From contig NZ_MJAP01000014.1 in NCBI RefSeq assembly GCF_001884735.1, positions 1 to 64,000 of the forward strand: a DNA stretch of 64,000 nt, written 5' to 3'. Both the position numbers and the translations under genes were made by a program. The DNA comes from Natronohydrobacter thiooxidans. GTDB lineage: Bacteria > Pseudomonadota > Alphaproteobacteria > Rhodobacterales > Rhodobacteraceae. The notes beneath the pieces are model-generated. The model was not told the origin of the DNA, searched no databases, and worked only from the letters and a program-made list of their open reading frames with translations. Below are positions 26,181 through 36,182 of this stretch, one piece after another (the stretch's first letter is position 1; each line of letters begins with the position of its first letter).

Positions 26181-26960
26181 ATGAAACCGCTTCTGCCGCC
26201 TGTCTTTGTCAATGGCGTTGAAATCCCGGCGGAACGTATCGCGAATGAGGCCCAGAACCACCCAGCCCCGAAGAACAAGCCGGGGCTGGCCTGGCAGGCT
26301 GCGGCGCGGGCTTTGGTGCTGCGCGAGGTGATGCTGCAAGAGGCCCGCGCGCGTGGGCTGTCCCCTGACCCGGCGGAAATCGCGCCGGGTCAGTTCGAAA
26401 CCGGTGACGAGGCGCTGATCCGCCAGCTTTGCGAGAGTGCGATCACACCGGGCGCTGTCACTGATGCGGGGCTGCATGACCACTATCTCGCGCATCCCGA
26501 GCGTTTCCGCGCGCCGTCGCTTTATGAGGCCGCGCATATCCTGTTCCCGCGCGAGATGGACATGGCCGGTCCACGCGCCCGCGCGCAGGCCGTGCTGGTG
26601 GAGCTGCGCGCCAATCCGCGCCGCTTTGCCGAACTGGCACGCGCGCATTCCGCCTGTTCGTCGAAAGAGAATGGCGGTGTGCTGGGCCAGCTTTCGGCGG
26701 GCGATACCGTGCCCGAATTCGAAACCGCGCTGGAGGCGCTGGCGGAAGGGCAGATCAGCGATCCGGTGGAAACGCGCTTCGGGCTGCATCTGATCCGGCT
26801 GGACGCGCGTGCGCGCGGCGATGTTCTGCCCTTCGAGGTGGTCCTGCCGCGCCTGCGCGATGCGCGTGCAAAAGCGGCCTGGGCACAGGCTGCGGCGCGT
26901 TTCGCGTCGGATCTGCTGATGAAAGCCACGATTGACGGGATTCGCCTGCGGGCGGCCTGA
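26181..26960 (+). CDS. Parvulin-type peptidyl-prolyl isomerase in the nar operon
   Basis: A 259-residue protein with a parvulin (PpiC/NifM-like) domain at about residues 112-215: SLYEAAHILFPREMDMAGPR, then FAELARAHSACSSKENGGVL and the ending FGLHLIRLDAR. The N-terminal 110 residues are helical. No signal peptide is seen, so it probably acts in the cytoplasm. It lies 17 bases after narI, and similar genes follow narI in other Rhodobacterales, so a folding role for nitrate reductase is a fair inference but unproven. Confidence 0.82.
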   Translation: MKPLLPPVFVNGVEIPAERIANEAQNHPAPKNKPGLAWQAAARALVLREVMLQEARARGLSPDPAEIAPGQFETGDEALIRQLCESAITPGAVTDAGLHDHYLAHPERFRAPSLYEAAHILFPREMDMAGPRARAQAVLVELRANPRRFAELARAHSACSSKENGGVLGQLSAGDTVPEFETALEALAEGQISDPVETRFGLHLIRLDARARGDVLPFEVVLPRLRDARAKAAWAQAAARFASDLLMKATIDGIRLRAA

Positions 26961-26977
26961 GGCAGAAAGGGTCGGTG

Positions 26978-27094
26978 ATGCATGAGAGGATGCAGGGCGG
27001 TGCGGGCTCGCCGGACGGTATGGGTTCGGTCCGGGCACGCTCCGAAACAACCACGCCCTGCGCGAAGGCGCTGGCGCGTTTTCAGCAGCAGTAA
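26978..27094 (+). CDS. Possible 38-residue peptide between ppi and moeA
   Basis: An ATG with AGAAAGGGT upstream opens a 38-codon frame (MHERMQGGAGSPDGMGSVRA at the start, ALARFQQQ at the end) that closes with TAA 15 bases before moeA. Codon third positions are mostly G or C, like true genes here. I know no homologue. It may equally be a chance frame in the 149-base spacer. Confidence 0.25.
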   Translation: MHERMQGGAGSPDGMGSVRARSETTTPCAKALARFQQQ

Positions 27095-27109
27095 AGCGAG
27101 AAGAACCCC

Positions 27110-28378
27110 ATGACCCTGCACCAGACAGTTCACACACCGGACCGGGCCGCCTGCGGATGCGACGCCGCTCCAGGGTTACTGCCGGTGGATGACGCCATCG
27201 CTATCGGACTGGCGTTGCTACGACCGCTCGCGGAAACCGAGCATCTGCCGCTGGCGCGGGCCACGGGCCGGGTGCTGGCGCGGGATATCGCCGCGCCGGT
27301 GGCCTTGCCGCTCTTCGACAATGCCGGGATGGATGGCTATGCGCTGCGGTTGTCAGATCTGGCGGGGCAGGGGCCGTGGTTCCTGCCCGTTGCGGGGCGC
27401 ATCCGCGCCGGTGATGCGGCGAGCCCGCTGCCGCAAGGCGCAGCAATGCGTATTCTGACCGGCGCGCCGGTGCCCGCAGGGGCGGATGCGGTGATCGCGC
27501 AGGAACAGGTCGCGCGCAGGGCTGCGCGGATCGAGATTGCGCAGCGCCCCCGGAACGGCCAGCATATCCGCCGCGCAGGCGAGGATGTGGCGCTTGGCGC
27601 CCCGCTGCTGGAGGCCGGGCGCCTGCTGGGCGCGCGCGAGATCGCAGCCCTGGCAGGCTCGGGCGTGGGGCAGGTGCCTGTTACGCGGCGCTTGCGGGTG
27701 AGTGTGCTCTGCTCTGGCAGCGAACTGGTGCCGCCGGGTGCGCCGCTGGGACCGGGCCAGATATGGAACGCCAATCAGGCCATGCTGGGCGCGGCGCTGG
27801 CGCAGCCCTGGATCGCGCTGCGGCTCCGGCCCGCGCTGGCCGATACTCCGGCGCTATTGCAAAAGCACATCGCCAAGACCCTGCGCGACACCGATATCCT
27901 GATCACCACGGGCGGGGTGTCGGTTGGGGATGAGGATCACATGGCGCGCGTGATTCAAAACCTTGGCGGGCAGATCCATGCGATGAAACTGGCGATGAAA
28001 CCGGGCAAGCCGCTTTCCATCGGGCAGGTCGGGCAGACGCTGTGGCTGGGGCTGCCGGGCAATCCGGTGGCGGCTTTCGTGACCTGGCATGTTGTGGGGC
28101 AGGTGCTGGCGCAGGCGCTGGCCGGCATGGCGCGGCCCGGTCCGGTCAAGTCCCTCGCGGCACTTGCCGCGCCGCTGCGCCACAGTCCGGGGCGGTGCGA
28201 ATTTCGCCCCGCACGGCTGCTGGGGCATGATGCGCGCGGCCTGCAGCAGGTCGCCTGTCTTGAGGGCACCGGCTCGCACCGGCTGGCGCAATTTCCTCAG
28301 GCCGATGCGTTGGTGATGATCCCGGCGGATATGGATGCCCTGCCCAAGGGCGCGCTGGTTGAGGTGCTGCCGCTGTAG
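27110..28378 (+). CDS. moeA: Molybdopterin molybdenumtransferase MoeA
   Basis: A 422-residue MoeA, which inserts molybdate into adenylated molybdopterin. Characteristic stretches are PLFDNAGMDGYALRLSDL near residues 66-83, ILTGAPVPAGADAVIAQEQV near 119-138, LITTGGVSVGDEDHMARVI near 264-282, KPGKPLSIGQ and GLPGNPVAAFVTWHVV. The first 25 residues contain RAACGCDAAPG, an extra Cys-containing lead sometimes seen in Rhodobacteraceae. Placement at the end of the nar operon couples cofactor supply to reductase synthesis. A terminator follows. Confidence 0.93.
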   Translation: MTLHQTVHTPDRAACGCDAAPGLLPVDDAIAIGLALLRPLAETEHLPLARATGRVLARDIAAPVALPLFDNAGMDGYALRLSDLAGQGPWFLPVAGRIRAGDAASPLPQGAAMRILTGAPVPAGADAVIAQEQVARRAARIEIAQRPRNGQHIRRAGEDVALGAPLLEAGRLLGAREIAALAGSGVGQVPVTRRLRVSVLCSGSELVPPGAPLGPGQIWNANQAMLGAALAQPWIALRLRPALADTPALLQKHIAKTLRDTDILITTGGVSVGDEDHMARVIQNLGGQIHAMKLAMKPGKPLSIGQVGQTLWLGLPGNPVAAFVTWHVVGQVLAQALAGMARPGPVKSLAALAAPLRHSPGRCEFRPARLLGHDARGLQQVACLEGTGSHRLAQFPQADALVMIPADMDALPKGALVEVLPL

Positions 28379-28425
28379 CGCGGTCCGTTTCGGGCGGTCT
28401 TGCGTCCCCTTGCCGCCCGCAACCT

Positions 28426-28458
28426 GCCCCGGCCCTGCGCGAGGGTCGGGGCCTTTTT
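28426..28458 (+). terminator. Rho-independent terminator after moeA
   Basis: GCCCCGGCCCT (28426-28436) pairs with AGGGTCGGGGC (28442-28452), one mismatch, over a five-base loop, followed by CTTTTT. It marks the end of the usp-narK-nar-moeA transcription unit. Confidence 0.85.
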
Positions 28459-28570
28459 ATACGAAAGCCGATGGGGCAGGGCCGGTATTTCAGAGGGTGG
28501 CGCGCTGCCAGTCCATTCGGAATTCGCGACCGCCAGCGGTGTGAGGGTGCTTTGCCGGGTCATGTGATGG

Positions 28571-28584
28571 TTGATAATTGTCAA
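28571..28584 (+). promoter_or_regulatory. FNR-type box, distal
   Basis: TTGATAATTGTCAA, two half-sites TTGAT and GTCAA (the reverse of TTGAC) spaced by four. It sits 155 bases before the GTG of the DUF2478 gene, 84 bases upstream of a second box. Confidence 0.65.
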
Positions 28585-28654
28585 TCAAAGTATTGATTTT
28601 TATGCCGTGGATTCTTTAGGAATCTGAGAATTAATCTCATGCCGCGACTCTTGG

Positions 28655-28668
28655 TTGATTTGTGTCAA
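28655..28668 (+). promoter_or_regulatory. FNR-type box, proximal
   Basis: TTGATTTGTGTCAA has the same half-sites and spacing as the distal box. Its centre is 64 bases before the GTG at 28726. An activated start near 28703 would leave a leader of about 23 bases with AGGGAG as ribosome site. Confidence 0.65.
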
Positions 28669-28725
28669 TGTTTGATCGGCCCGTTTCTGCCATTCAGGAT
28701 CGAAACAGTCAGGGAGTGTTGCGTC

Positions 28726-29235
28726 GTGAAACTCGGATATGTCTCGCTGCCCGGACGCGGGGCCAATGACCTTTTTCTGGCGCAGATCGCCGATGCCCTG
28801 CGCGGTCAGCTCAAACTCTGCGGCACGGTGCAGACCAATATCACCCGCGCGGACCGGCGCAAATGCGACATGGATTTGCGGCTTCTGGCCACGGGCGAGG
28901 TGCTGCGCATATCCGAAGATCGCGGCGCTTTCGCGCGTGGCTGCACGCTGGACACACAGGTGCTGACCGAGGCTGTGGCGCGCAGCGAGGCCGCTCTGGC
29001 CGGTGCGGATCTGCTGATCGTCAACAAATTCGGCAAGACCGAGGCCGAGGGGCAAGGCTTCGCGCCGCTGATCGCCGAGGCGCTTTTTGCGGGCATTCCT
29101 GTTCTGGTGGGCGTCAATGCCCTGAACCTGCCTGCGTTTGAGGGATTCACTGAGGGCATCGCGCAGCCCTTGCCGGAAGATGCGCAGCATGTGATCGCCT
29201 GGTGCCTGAGCGCGCGGCTCATCCATGCCGCGTGA
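28726..29235 (+). CDS. DUF2478 protein linked to molybdenum cofactor genes
   Basis: A 169-residue DUF2478 protein. The family core KCDMDLRLLATGEVLRISED, RGAFARGCTLD and ADLLIVNKFGKTEAEGQGF is clear. The fold looks like a P-loop NTPase, but the N-terminal loop SLPGRGANDLF lacks the Walker Lys. DUF2478 genes often neighbour molybdate transport or cofactor genes; the biochemical role is unknown. GTG at 28726 with AGGGAG is chosen because the in-frame ATG at 28639 lies upstream of the proximal FNR box. It overlaps the mogA-like gene by 11 bases. Confidence 0.8.
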   Translation: MKLGYVSLPGRGANDLFLAQIADALRGQLKLCGTVQTNITRADRRKCDMDLRLLATGEVLRISEDRGAFARGCTLDTQVLTEAVARSEAALAGADLLIVNKFGKTEAEGQGFAPLIAEALFAGIPVLVGVNALNLPAFEGFTEGIAQPLPEDAQHVIAWCLSARLIHAA

Positions 29236-29758
29236 GTCTGCCAGTATTGCGATTGTCACGGTGTCGGACCGCGCGGCGCGGGGCGTCTACGAGGACAGGG
29301 GCGGCCCTGCGGCCGAGGACTGGATCCGCAGGAGTGTGACCTCGCCCATCCGCGTTTCCCGCCAGATCGTGCCGGATGAGCGCGATCTTGTCGCAGGAAG
29401 GCTGCGCAGGCTGGCCGAAGACGGGGCAGATCTTGTGCTGATCACCGGGGGGACCGGGCCCGCGCCGCGCGACCGGACGCCTGAAGCGCTGGCCGATGTG
29501 ATCGATTTCGATCTGCCGGGGTTTGGCGAAGAAATGCGCCGCGCCTCGCTGCGGGAGGTGCCGACGGCGATCCTGTCGCGTCAGGGCGCGGGGGTGCGGG
29601 GGCAGACGCTGTTCATCACCCTGCCGGGCAAGCCTGCGGCCATCGCAACCTGCCTTGATGCGGTCTTTGCATCGGTTCCCTATTGCCTCGATCTGATCGG
29701 GGCGGCGCGGATCGAGACTGATCCTGCCCATTGCCCGGCCTTCAGGCCCCGGCGATAG
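29225..29758 (+). CDS. Molybdopterin adenylyltransferase, MogA/MoaB family
   Basis: A 177-residue MogA/MoaB-type protein, which adenylates molybdopterin before MoeA inserts the metal. Motifs are IAIVTVSDRAARGVYEDRGG (residues about 8-27), VLITGGTGPAPRDRTPEAL (about 72-90) and FITLPGKPAAIATCLDAV (about 135-152). It overlaps the DUF2478 gene, so the two are co-translated, and it complements moeA upstream. Whether it is the MogA or MoaB paralogue cannot be told from sequence alone. Confidence 0.88.
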   Translation: MPRESASIAIVTVSDRAARGVYEDRGGPAAEDWIRRSVTSPIRVSRQIVPDERDLVAGRLRRLAEDGADLVLITGGTGPAPRDRTPEALADVIDFDLPGFGEEMRRASLREVPTAILSRQGAGVRGQTLFITLPGKPAAIATCLDAVFASVPYCLDLIGAARIETDPAHCPAFRPRR

Positions 29759-29894
29759 TAATTGCAAATCAGTCTCTTAAATCTTTTCCCTTCTGTCGCG
29801 CTGTAATGCAGTCGCAGAAACTTGCGCGTGCCCGTCAGTCTGGTCTTTCATTCGCGCGCGAAACTTTTAAGGTAGCGGGAAAGAGAGAGGACAC

Positions 29895-30356
29895 ATGAGT
29901 CGCGGAATTGATTACGGCAATCTGATGCATGACGCCATGCGGGGACTGATCCGCAAGGTCATGGAAGGCGTTGCGCGTGACGGTCTGCCCGGTGATCATC
30001 ATTTCTTCATCACCATCGACACCACCCATCCCGATATGCAGATGGCCGGGTGGCTGCGCGAGCGCTACCCCGAAGAGATCACGCTGGTGGTGCAGCACTG
30101 GTTCGAGAATCTGAGCGTCGAAGAGGATGGATTCGCGATCACGCTCAATTTCGGCAATGCGCCCGAGCCGCTCTATATCCCCTTCGATTCGATCTCGACC
30201 TTCGTCGATCCCTTCGTGGAATTCGGGCTGCGGTTTGAGCTGCATCACGAAGAGGATGACGAGGATGAGGATGATGAAGAGGCGCCCATGCTTGAGGATG
30301 CGCCGCAGGAGCCGAAATCCGGCGAAGTCGTGAGCCTCGACCGGTTTCGGAAGTAA
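29895..30356 (+). CDS. sspB: ClpXP adaptor protein SspB (alpha type)
   Basis: A 153-residue SspB-family adaptor that delivers ssrA-tagged or other substrates to ClpXP. The folded core (about residues 5-120) contains HHFFITIDTTHPDMQMAGWL followed by RERYPEEITLVVQHWFENL. A flexible acidic linker (EEDDEDEDDEEAPMLED) then leads to the C-terminal tail GEVVSLDRFRK, which matches the short motif that docks on the ClpX zinc-binding domain. clpX and clpP are encoded close by, beyond fumC. GAGAGAGGAC precedes the ATG. Confidence 0.9.
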   Translation: MSRGIDYGNLMHDAMRGLIRKVMEGVARDGLPGDHHFFITIDTTHPDMQMAGWLRERYPEEITLVVQHWFENLSVEEDGFAITLNFGNAPEPLYIPFDSISTFVDPFVEFGLRFELHHEEDDEDEDDEEAPMLEDAPQEPKSGEVVSLDRFRK

Positions 30357-30361
30357 GGCTT

Positions 30362-30379
30362 GGTATGCGACAGCATACC
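30362..30379 (+). other. Hairpin after sspB
   Basis: GGTATGC (30362-30368) pairs perfectly with GCATACC (30373-30379) over a GACA loop, six bases after the sspB stop. GATTGATTTTC follows, so it is at best a weak terminator. Confidence 0.5.
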
Positions 30380-30443
30380 GATTGATTTTCCTGCATCCTG
30401 CCGCTAAGCACTGCACGACCATTTGTTGCAAGGAGCTTTGCGC

Positions 30444-31838
<1,395 letters not shown>

Positions 31839-31858
31839 TCTGCCGCGCGAGAGACGCA

Positions 31859-31884
31859 AAAACCCGGCCAGATGGCCGGGTTTT
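31859..31884. terminator. Bidirectional terminator between fumC and clpX
   Basis: AACCCGGCCA pairs with TGGCCGGGTT over a two-base GA loop, preceded by an A-run and followed by a T-run, so it can terminate both the fumC and the clpX transcripts. Confidence 0.88.
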
Positions 31885-31916
31885 TTCATGTTTCGGGCTG
31901 ACAGGGCGGGCTGCGA

Positions 31917-33179
31917 TCAGCCTGCGCTGGCCGCTGTTTTCTTGGCATCGGCATAGATGATCAGCGGCTTCGCAGCCGAGATCGCGGCTTCCTCATTCAC
32001 CACGACTTCGCTGACATTTTCCAGCCCCGGCAGGTCGAACATCGTATCGAGCAGGATATCTTCAAGGATCGAGCGCAACCCGCGTGCCCCGGTCTTGCGG
32101 GCAATCGCGCGTTTGGCGATGGCTTTCAGCGCCTCTTCGGTAAAGGTCAGGTCTGCCCCTTCGATATCGAACAGCTTCTGATACTGCTTGACCAGTGCGT
32201 TCTTGGGTTGGGTCAGGATCGTGACCAAGGCATCCTCGTCCAGATCCATCAGCGTTGCCACCACTGGCAGACGGCCCACGAATTCCGGGATCAGACCGAA
32301 TTTCAGCAGGTCTTCCGGCTCAAGCTGTTTCAGCGACTGGCCGATGGTGATCTGGCTTTCATCCTTCACATCTGCACCGAAGCCGATGGCCGTGCCCTTG
32401 CCGCGCTGGTTGATGATGCGGTCCAGCCCGGCAAAGGCGCCGCCGCAGATGAACAGGATATTGGTCGTGTCCACCTGCAGGAATTCCTGCTGCGGATGCT
32501 TGCGGCCACCTTGCGGGGGCACGCTTGCGACAGTGCCTTCCATCAGTTTCAAGAGCGCCTGCTGCACCCCTTCGCCCGAGACATCGCGGGTGATCGAGGG
32601 ATTGTCGGACTTGCGGGTGATCTTGTCCACCTCGTCGATATAGACGATGCCGCGCTGCGCGCGCTCGACATTGTACTCGCTCGCCTGCAACAGTTTGAGA
32701 ATGATGTTTTCCACATCCTCGCCGACATAGCCGGCTTCGGTCAGCGTGGTGGCATCAGCCATGGTAAACGGCACATCAAGGATCCGCGCCAGCGTCTGCG
32801 CCAGGAGCGTCTTGCCGCAGCCGGTGGGGCCGATCAGCAGGATGTTCGATTTCGACAGCTCGACATCGCCCGCCTTGCCGGAATGATTGAGCCGCTTGTA
32901 ATGGTTGTGCACGGCGACCGAGAGCACGCGCTTAGCCTGTTCCTGCCCGATCACATAGTCATCAAGCACATTGCAGATCTCGCGCGGGGTGGGCACGCCA
33001 TCGGTGGATTTCAGCCCGCCGGATTTGGTTTCCTCGCGGATGATATCCATGCACAATTCGACACATTCGTCGCAGATAAAGACCGTCGGCCCCGCGATCA
33101 GCTTGCGCACTTCATGTTGGCTCTTGCCGCAGAAAGAGCAGTAAAGCGTGTTCTTGCTGTCTGAATCGGATGTCGGCAT
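31917..33179 (-). CDS. clpX: ATP-dependent unfoldase ClpX
   Basis: A 420-residue ClpX. The N-terminal zinc-binding domain has four Cys ([18 protein letters not shown], then [10 protein letters not shown]). Walker A GPTGCGKT lies near residues 118-125 and Walker [11 protein letters not shown] near 182-191; the pore loop GYVGED and the sensor region [11 protein letters not shown] are present. It unfolds substrates for ClpP. It is 153 bases downstream of clpP on the same strand, and the SspB adaptor gene is nearby. Confidence 0.97.
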   Translation of the reverse strand: MPTSDSDSKNTLYCSFCGKSQHEVRKLIAGPTVFICDECVELCMDIIREETKSGGLKSTDGVPTPREICNVLDDYVIGQEQAKRVLSVAVHNHYKRLNHSGKAGDVELSKSNILLIGPTGCGKTLLAQTLARILDVPFTMADATTLTEAGYVGEDVENIILKLLQASEYNVERAQRGIVYIDEVDKITRKSDNPSITRDVSGEGVQQALLKLMEGTVASVPPQGGRKHPQQEFLQVDTTNILFICGGAFAGLDRIINQRGKGTAIGFGADVKDESQITIGQSLKQLEPEDLLKFGLIPEFVGRLPVVATLMDLDEDALVTILTQPKNALVKQYQKLFDIEGADLTFTEEALKAIAKRAIARKTGARGLRSILEDILLDTMFDLPGLENVSEVVVNEEAAISAAKPLIIYADAKKTAASAG

Positions 33180-33332
33180 TTCAAACCTCTGTGGTCTCTA
33201 CTGCGATAGGCATCGGCGCGTGGCGGGCGATTGTCGCCTTCTTGTCCTCTAGGGTAGGCGAGAGCGGGGGGCGGGACAATGCAAAACTGCGCCGCCCACC
33301 TGATTTCCCGCCCTTGCCCGGATCACGTTTTA

Positions 33333-33956
33333 TCATGCGCTGCCGGAATCCGCGCGTGAGGTCACGATCTCATCGATCAAACCCCAATCCTTCGCCATTT
33401 CCGCCGTCATGAAATTGTCGCGCTCCAGTGCATCCTCGACCTTTTTCAGGGTCTGGCCGGTATGTTTGACATAGATCTTGTTCAGACGCTCTTTCAGTTC
33501 CAGAATCTCGCGCGCATGGATCGAGATATCGGTGGCCTGACCCTGAAACCCGCCCGAAGGCTGGTGCACCATGATCCGCGAATTGGGCAGCGAGAAGCGC
33601 ATGCCTTTCTCGCCGGCACAGAGCAGAAGCGAGCCCATCGAGGCCGCCTGACCCACAACCAGCGTCGAGACCTTGGGCTTGATATATTGCATCGTGTCAT
33701 AGATCGACAGGCCCGAGGTGACGACGCCGCCGGGCGAGTTGATATACATCGAGATGTCTTTCGACGGATTTTCGGCTTCCAGATGCAGAAGCTGGGCCAC
33801 GATCAGGCTGGCCATGCCGTCATGCACCGGGCCGGTGACGAAGATGATGCGCTCTTTCAGCAGGCGCGAGAAGATATCATAGGCCCGCTCGCCACGGCTG
33901 GTCTGTTCGACGACCATGGGAACAAGGTTCATGTAGGTTTCAATCGGATCGCGCAT
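33333..33956 (-). CDS. clpP: ATP-dependent Clp protease proteolytic subunit ClpP
   Basis: A 207-residue ClpP. The catalytic triad is Ser106 ([11 protein letters not shown]), His131 (MVHQPSGG) and Asp180 (ALERDNF). The N-terminus [20 protein letters not shown] is typical. It forms the barrel protease partner of ClpX, encoded downstream. Only 126 bases separate its start from the opposite-end PIN gene, so its promoter must lie there. Confidence 0.97.
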   Translation of the reverse strand: MRDPIETYMNLVPMVVEQTSRGERAYDIFSRLLKERIIFVTGPVHDGMASLIVAQLLHLEAENPSKDISMYINSPGGVVTSGLSIYDTMQYIKPKVSTLVVGQAASMGSLLLCAGEKGMRFSLPNSRIMVHQPSGGFQGQATDISIHAREILELKERLNKIYVKHTGQTLKKVEDALERDNFMTAEMAKDWGLIDEIVTSRADSGSA

Positions 33957-34082
33957 CTGCCTGCCTTTGTGACTGTGACCGCTCGGGTCGCGTGGTGATA
34001 TCGGAACTCTGTTGACAGAATCTTAGTGCTGCGCTTTCCCAGCCGCAAGGGGAGGCGGGGATTTTGTGGTTCTGCGTCGCGC

Positions 34083-34622
34083 TCATCCCAAGGCCTTGCC
34101 CAGTCTGGGCAATCTTGCCCGTTTGAGGAGGGCGCGCAATGGCTGCTCGCGCCCCGAGAGGGATTCGGTTCTGGCATGCACCGAGCGGATCACAGATTCG
34201 ACGGCGGCGCTGTCCATGAGCCAGCGTTCCATCAGGAAATCATCGGGGCTTTGCGCCTGCACGCCTTCGGGGGCCAATGCGCGGTTCGGAAAATCGCGCA
34301 GATTCAACGTGATGATCAGCGCAGCGCCCCCGGCAATGGCGGTGGCCAGCACATGCGCATCGGCCGGATCGGGCAGCCAGAGGCGTTTTTCCAGATCCGG
34401 GTTGGCGAGGATTTCGGCCTCGGGCCATGCCGCGCGCAGGGTCGCGATTTCGCCCGAGGCGATGGCCGCGCCCTCTGGCCCCAGCCGGGCAGCGGCGCGC
34501 TGCCATTCGCCAAGGATGCGGGCCGACCAGAGCGGCCCGTAGACGCCCTGAGCGGCAGTGCCGATCAGGATTTCGCGCAAGACGTTGGGATAGAGCACAC
34601 AGGCGTCAAGAACGGCCTTCAT
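34083..34622 (-). CDS. PIN-domain protein
   Basis: A 179-residue PIN-domain protein with acidic residues expected for a metal-dependent ribonuclease: Asp6 in MKAVLDACVLYPN, then LPDPADAHVLATAIAGGAAL near residues 91-110 and ITLNLRDFPN near 112-121. The C-terminal 50 residues go beyond the PIN core. It is coupled to the rRNA methyltransferase gene by a four-base overlap. No antitoxin-like gene lies beside it, so a free-standing VapC toxin is not well supported; an RNA-processing role is equally possible. Confidence 0.8.
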   Translation of the reverse strand: MKAVLDACVLYPNVLREILIGTAAQGVYGPLWSARILGEWQRAAARLGPEGAAIASGEIATLRAAWPEAEILANPDLEKRLWLPDPADAHVLATAIAGGAALIITLNLRDFPNRALAPEGVQAQSPDDFLMERWLMDSAAVESVIRSVHARTESLSGREQPLRALLKRARLPRLGKALG

Positions 34623-35812
34623 GCCTCCAGCCGGAAGAACACGGCCTTGAGATAGCCGCTTTCGGCCAGTTGCGGCAATTGCGGATGGTCGGGACCGGCA
34701 AAGCCGGTATGGATCAGCTGCCCGCGCCGCCCGGCACGCCCGATCCCGCGTGCGCTCGCGTTGCGGAAGCTTGTCAGATCCGCCGCATGCGAACAGGAAC
34801 AGAGCCCCAGATAGCCCCCCGGCGCGACAAGGGGGGCCGCAAGTTTCGCCACCCGTTCATAGGCGCGCAGACCGGCGGTCAGGGCGTCCTTGTTGGGGGC
34901 GAAGGCGGGCGGATCGCAGACCACCAGATCAAATTGCGCGCCCTCATTGGCAAGGGCCTCCATGACCGCGAAAGCGTCGCCCTGCCGGGTGGTGAAGCGC
35001 GCGGCGCTGCCAGAGGCTTCTGCGCCTTGTTCCGCCAGTGCAAGGGCCGGGGCGGAACTGTCGACGGCCAGCGCGGCGTCCGCACCAGCGGCCAATGCAG
35101 CAAGGGAAAACCCGCCGACATGGCTGAACACATCGAGCACGCGCGCCCCTTTCGCCAGCGCTGCGGCAAAGGCATGGTTGGGGCGCTGGTCGAAGAACAG
35201 ACCGGTTTTCTGCCCGCCTAAGAGATCGGCCATATAGGTCGCGCCATTCATCGGCACCGGCACCGGCCCGTCAAGCGTGCCAAGGTGGAGCGCGGTTTCC
35301 TCGGGCAGACCTTCGAGCACACGCGCGCGGCCAGAGCCGTTCTTGACGATGGTGGAAACACCGGTGACAGCGCGAAGCGCCTCGGCCAGCATGTCAAAAT
35401 GCGTCTCGGCCCAAGCCGCATTGGGCTGGATCACGGCGGCATCGCCGAAGCGGTCGATCACGACGCCGGGCAGGCCATCGGCCTCGGCATGGATCAGGCG
35501 GTAGAAGGGGGCATCGAACAGCCGGTCGCGATGGGCGGCCGCATGGCGCAACCGGTCGGTCAGCCAATGCACATCGATCACCGCATCGGGGTTGCGGTCG
35601 AGCATCCGGGCGATGATCTTGGAATTTGGATTGACCGTTGCCACGCCCATCGGACGGCGCTCGGCATCTTCCAGCCGCGCGAATGTGCCCGGGGCCAGCG
35701 CGCGGGTGCGCCGGTCGGTCACCAGTTCATTGGCAAAGACCCAGGGAAAGCCGTGGCGGATGGCGCGGGCTTCGGCTTTGGGCATCAGGCGGATGATGGG
35801 CAGGTCGGGCAT
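34619..35812 (-). CDS. Class I SAM-dependent rRNA methyltransferase, RlmI-like
   Basis: A 397-residue protein with an N-terminal PUA-like domain (RHGFPWVFANELVTDRRTRA, residues about 18-37) and a Rossmann methyltransferase domain: LLGGQKTGLFFDQRPNHAF near residues 197-215, GARVLDVFSHVGGFSLAALA near 221-240 and VVCDPPAFAPNKDAL. This arrangement is that of RlmI, which methylates a cytosine in 23S rRNA; the exact site here is inferred. The PIN gene starts within its stop codon. Confidence 0.85.
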   Translation of the reverse strand: MPDLPIIRLMPKAEARAIRHGFPWVFANELVTDRRTRALAPGTFARLEDAERRPMGVATVNPNSKIIARMLDRNPDAVIDVHWLTDRLRHAAAHRDRLFDAPFYRLIHAEADGLPGVVIDRFGDAAVIQPNAAWAETHFDMLAEALRAVTGVSTIVKNGSGRARVLEGLPEETALHLGTLDGPVPVPMNGATYMADLLGGQKTGLFFDQRPNHAFAAALAKGARVLDVFSHVGGFSLAALAAGADAALAVDSSAPALALAEQGAEASGSAARFTTRQGDAFAVMEALANEGAQFDLVVCDPPAFAPNKDALTAGLRAYERVAKLAAPLVAPGGYLGLCSCSHAADLTSFRNASARGIGRAGRRGQLIHTGFAGPDHPQLPQLAESGYLKAVFFRLEA

Positions 35813-35895
35813 GGGGGCGGTCCTTTGTCGTCTCGCCCCCGTGCCATAGGGCAGAGCCGGAGCTTTGGAAAGCCCCGGTCCCTGCCAGATCAGGA

Positions 35896-36060
35896 TCAGG
35901 CCGTGGCCTTGCCTGCGGTCGCATGCTGGAGGGCTGCGACGATTTTCGCTTTCAGGCTGGCGAAAGCGGCGGCGATGAACTCGGCGCGCAACCGGCGGGC
36001 CTCGGCTTCGATTTGCAGGGCGTCAAGGATGACGGGGCGGGTGGTTTTGGGATCAAACAT
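35896..36060 (-). CDS. Small uncharacterised basic/helical protein
   Basis: A 54-residue product (MFDPKTTRPVILDALQIEAE, then ARRLRAEFIAAAFASLKAKI and a short tail) that looks like one amphipathic helix. Start codon choice is uncertain: ATG at 36060, or in-frame ATGs at 36069 and 36084. Its promoter region contains the sequence TGCTGCACTGCGGC shared with the 41780-41992 gene. Short proteins with an EAxRLRAE pattern are common in Rhodobacterales, but no function is known to me. Confidence 0.55.
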   Translation of the reverse strand: MFDPKTTRPVILDALQIEAEARRLRAEFIAAAFASLKAKIVAALQHATAGKATA

Positions 36061-36101
36061 GGCTCTCATGCCTCGGGTTTTCATTACGCGGCTCAGATAG
36101 T

Positions 36102-36116
36102 CGCCGCAGTGCAGCA
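36102..36116 (-). promoter_or_regulatory. Operator-like inverted repeat upstream of the 54-residue gene
   Basis: Minus strand TGCTGC-ACT-GCGGCG, an imperfect inverted repeat. Fourteen bases are identical to the element at 42038-42052, and in both cases a possible -10 follows directly. Confidence 0.5.
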
Positions 36117-36182
36117 TTGCGAGAGGCAAATGCGGAACCCCGCCATGCGCCGGTTGCATGGCTTGGCAGGGCGAACTGGGAA

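Larger units (their letters stand above)
28379..28725 (+). other. Gene-free region: terminator, then FNR-type promoter region
   Basis: The 347 bases hold a terminator (28426-28458), about 110 bases with no recognised signal, and two FNR-type boxes (28571-28584 and 28655-28668). An open frame starting at 28639 runs through the second box into the DUF2478 gene; its first 29 codons are judged to be leader rather than coding. Confidence 0.6.

Noticed and set aside
28639..28725. N-terminal extension of the DUF2478 protein from the ATG at 28639
   Set aside because: An FNR-type box lies within these codons and the family N-terminus begins at the GTG at 28726, which has an AGGGAG site.
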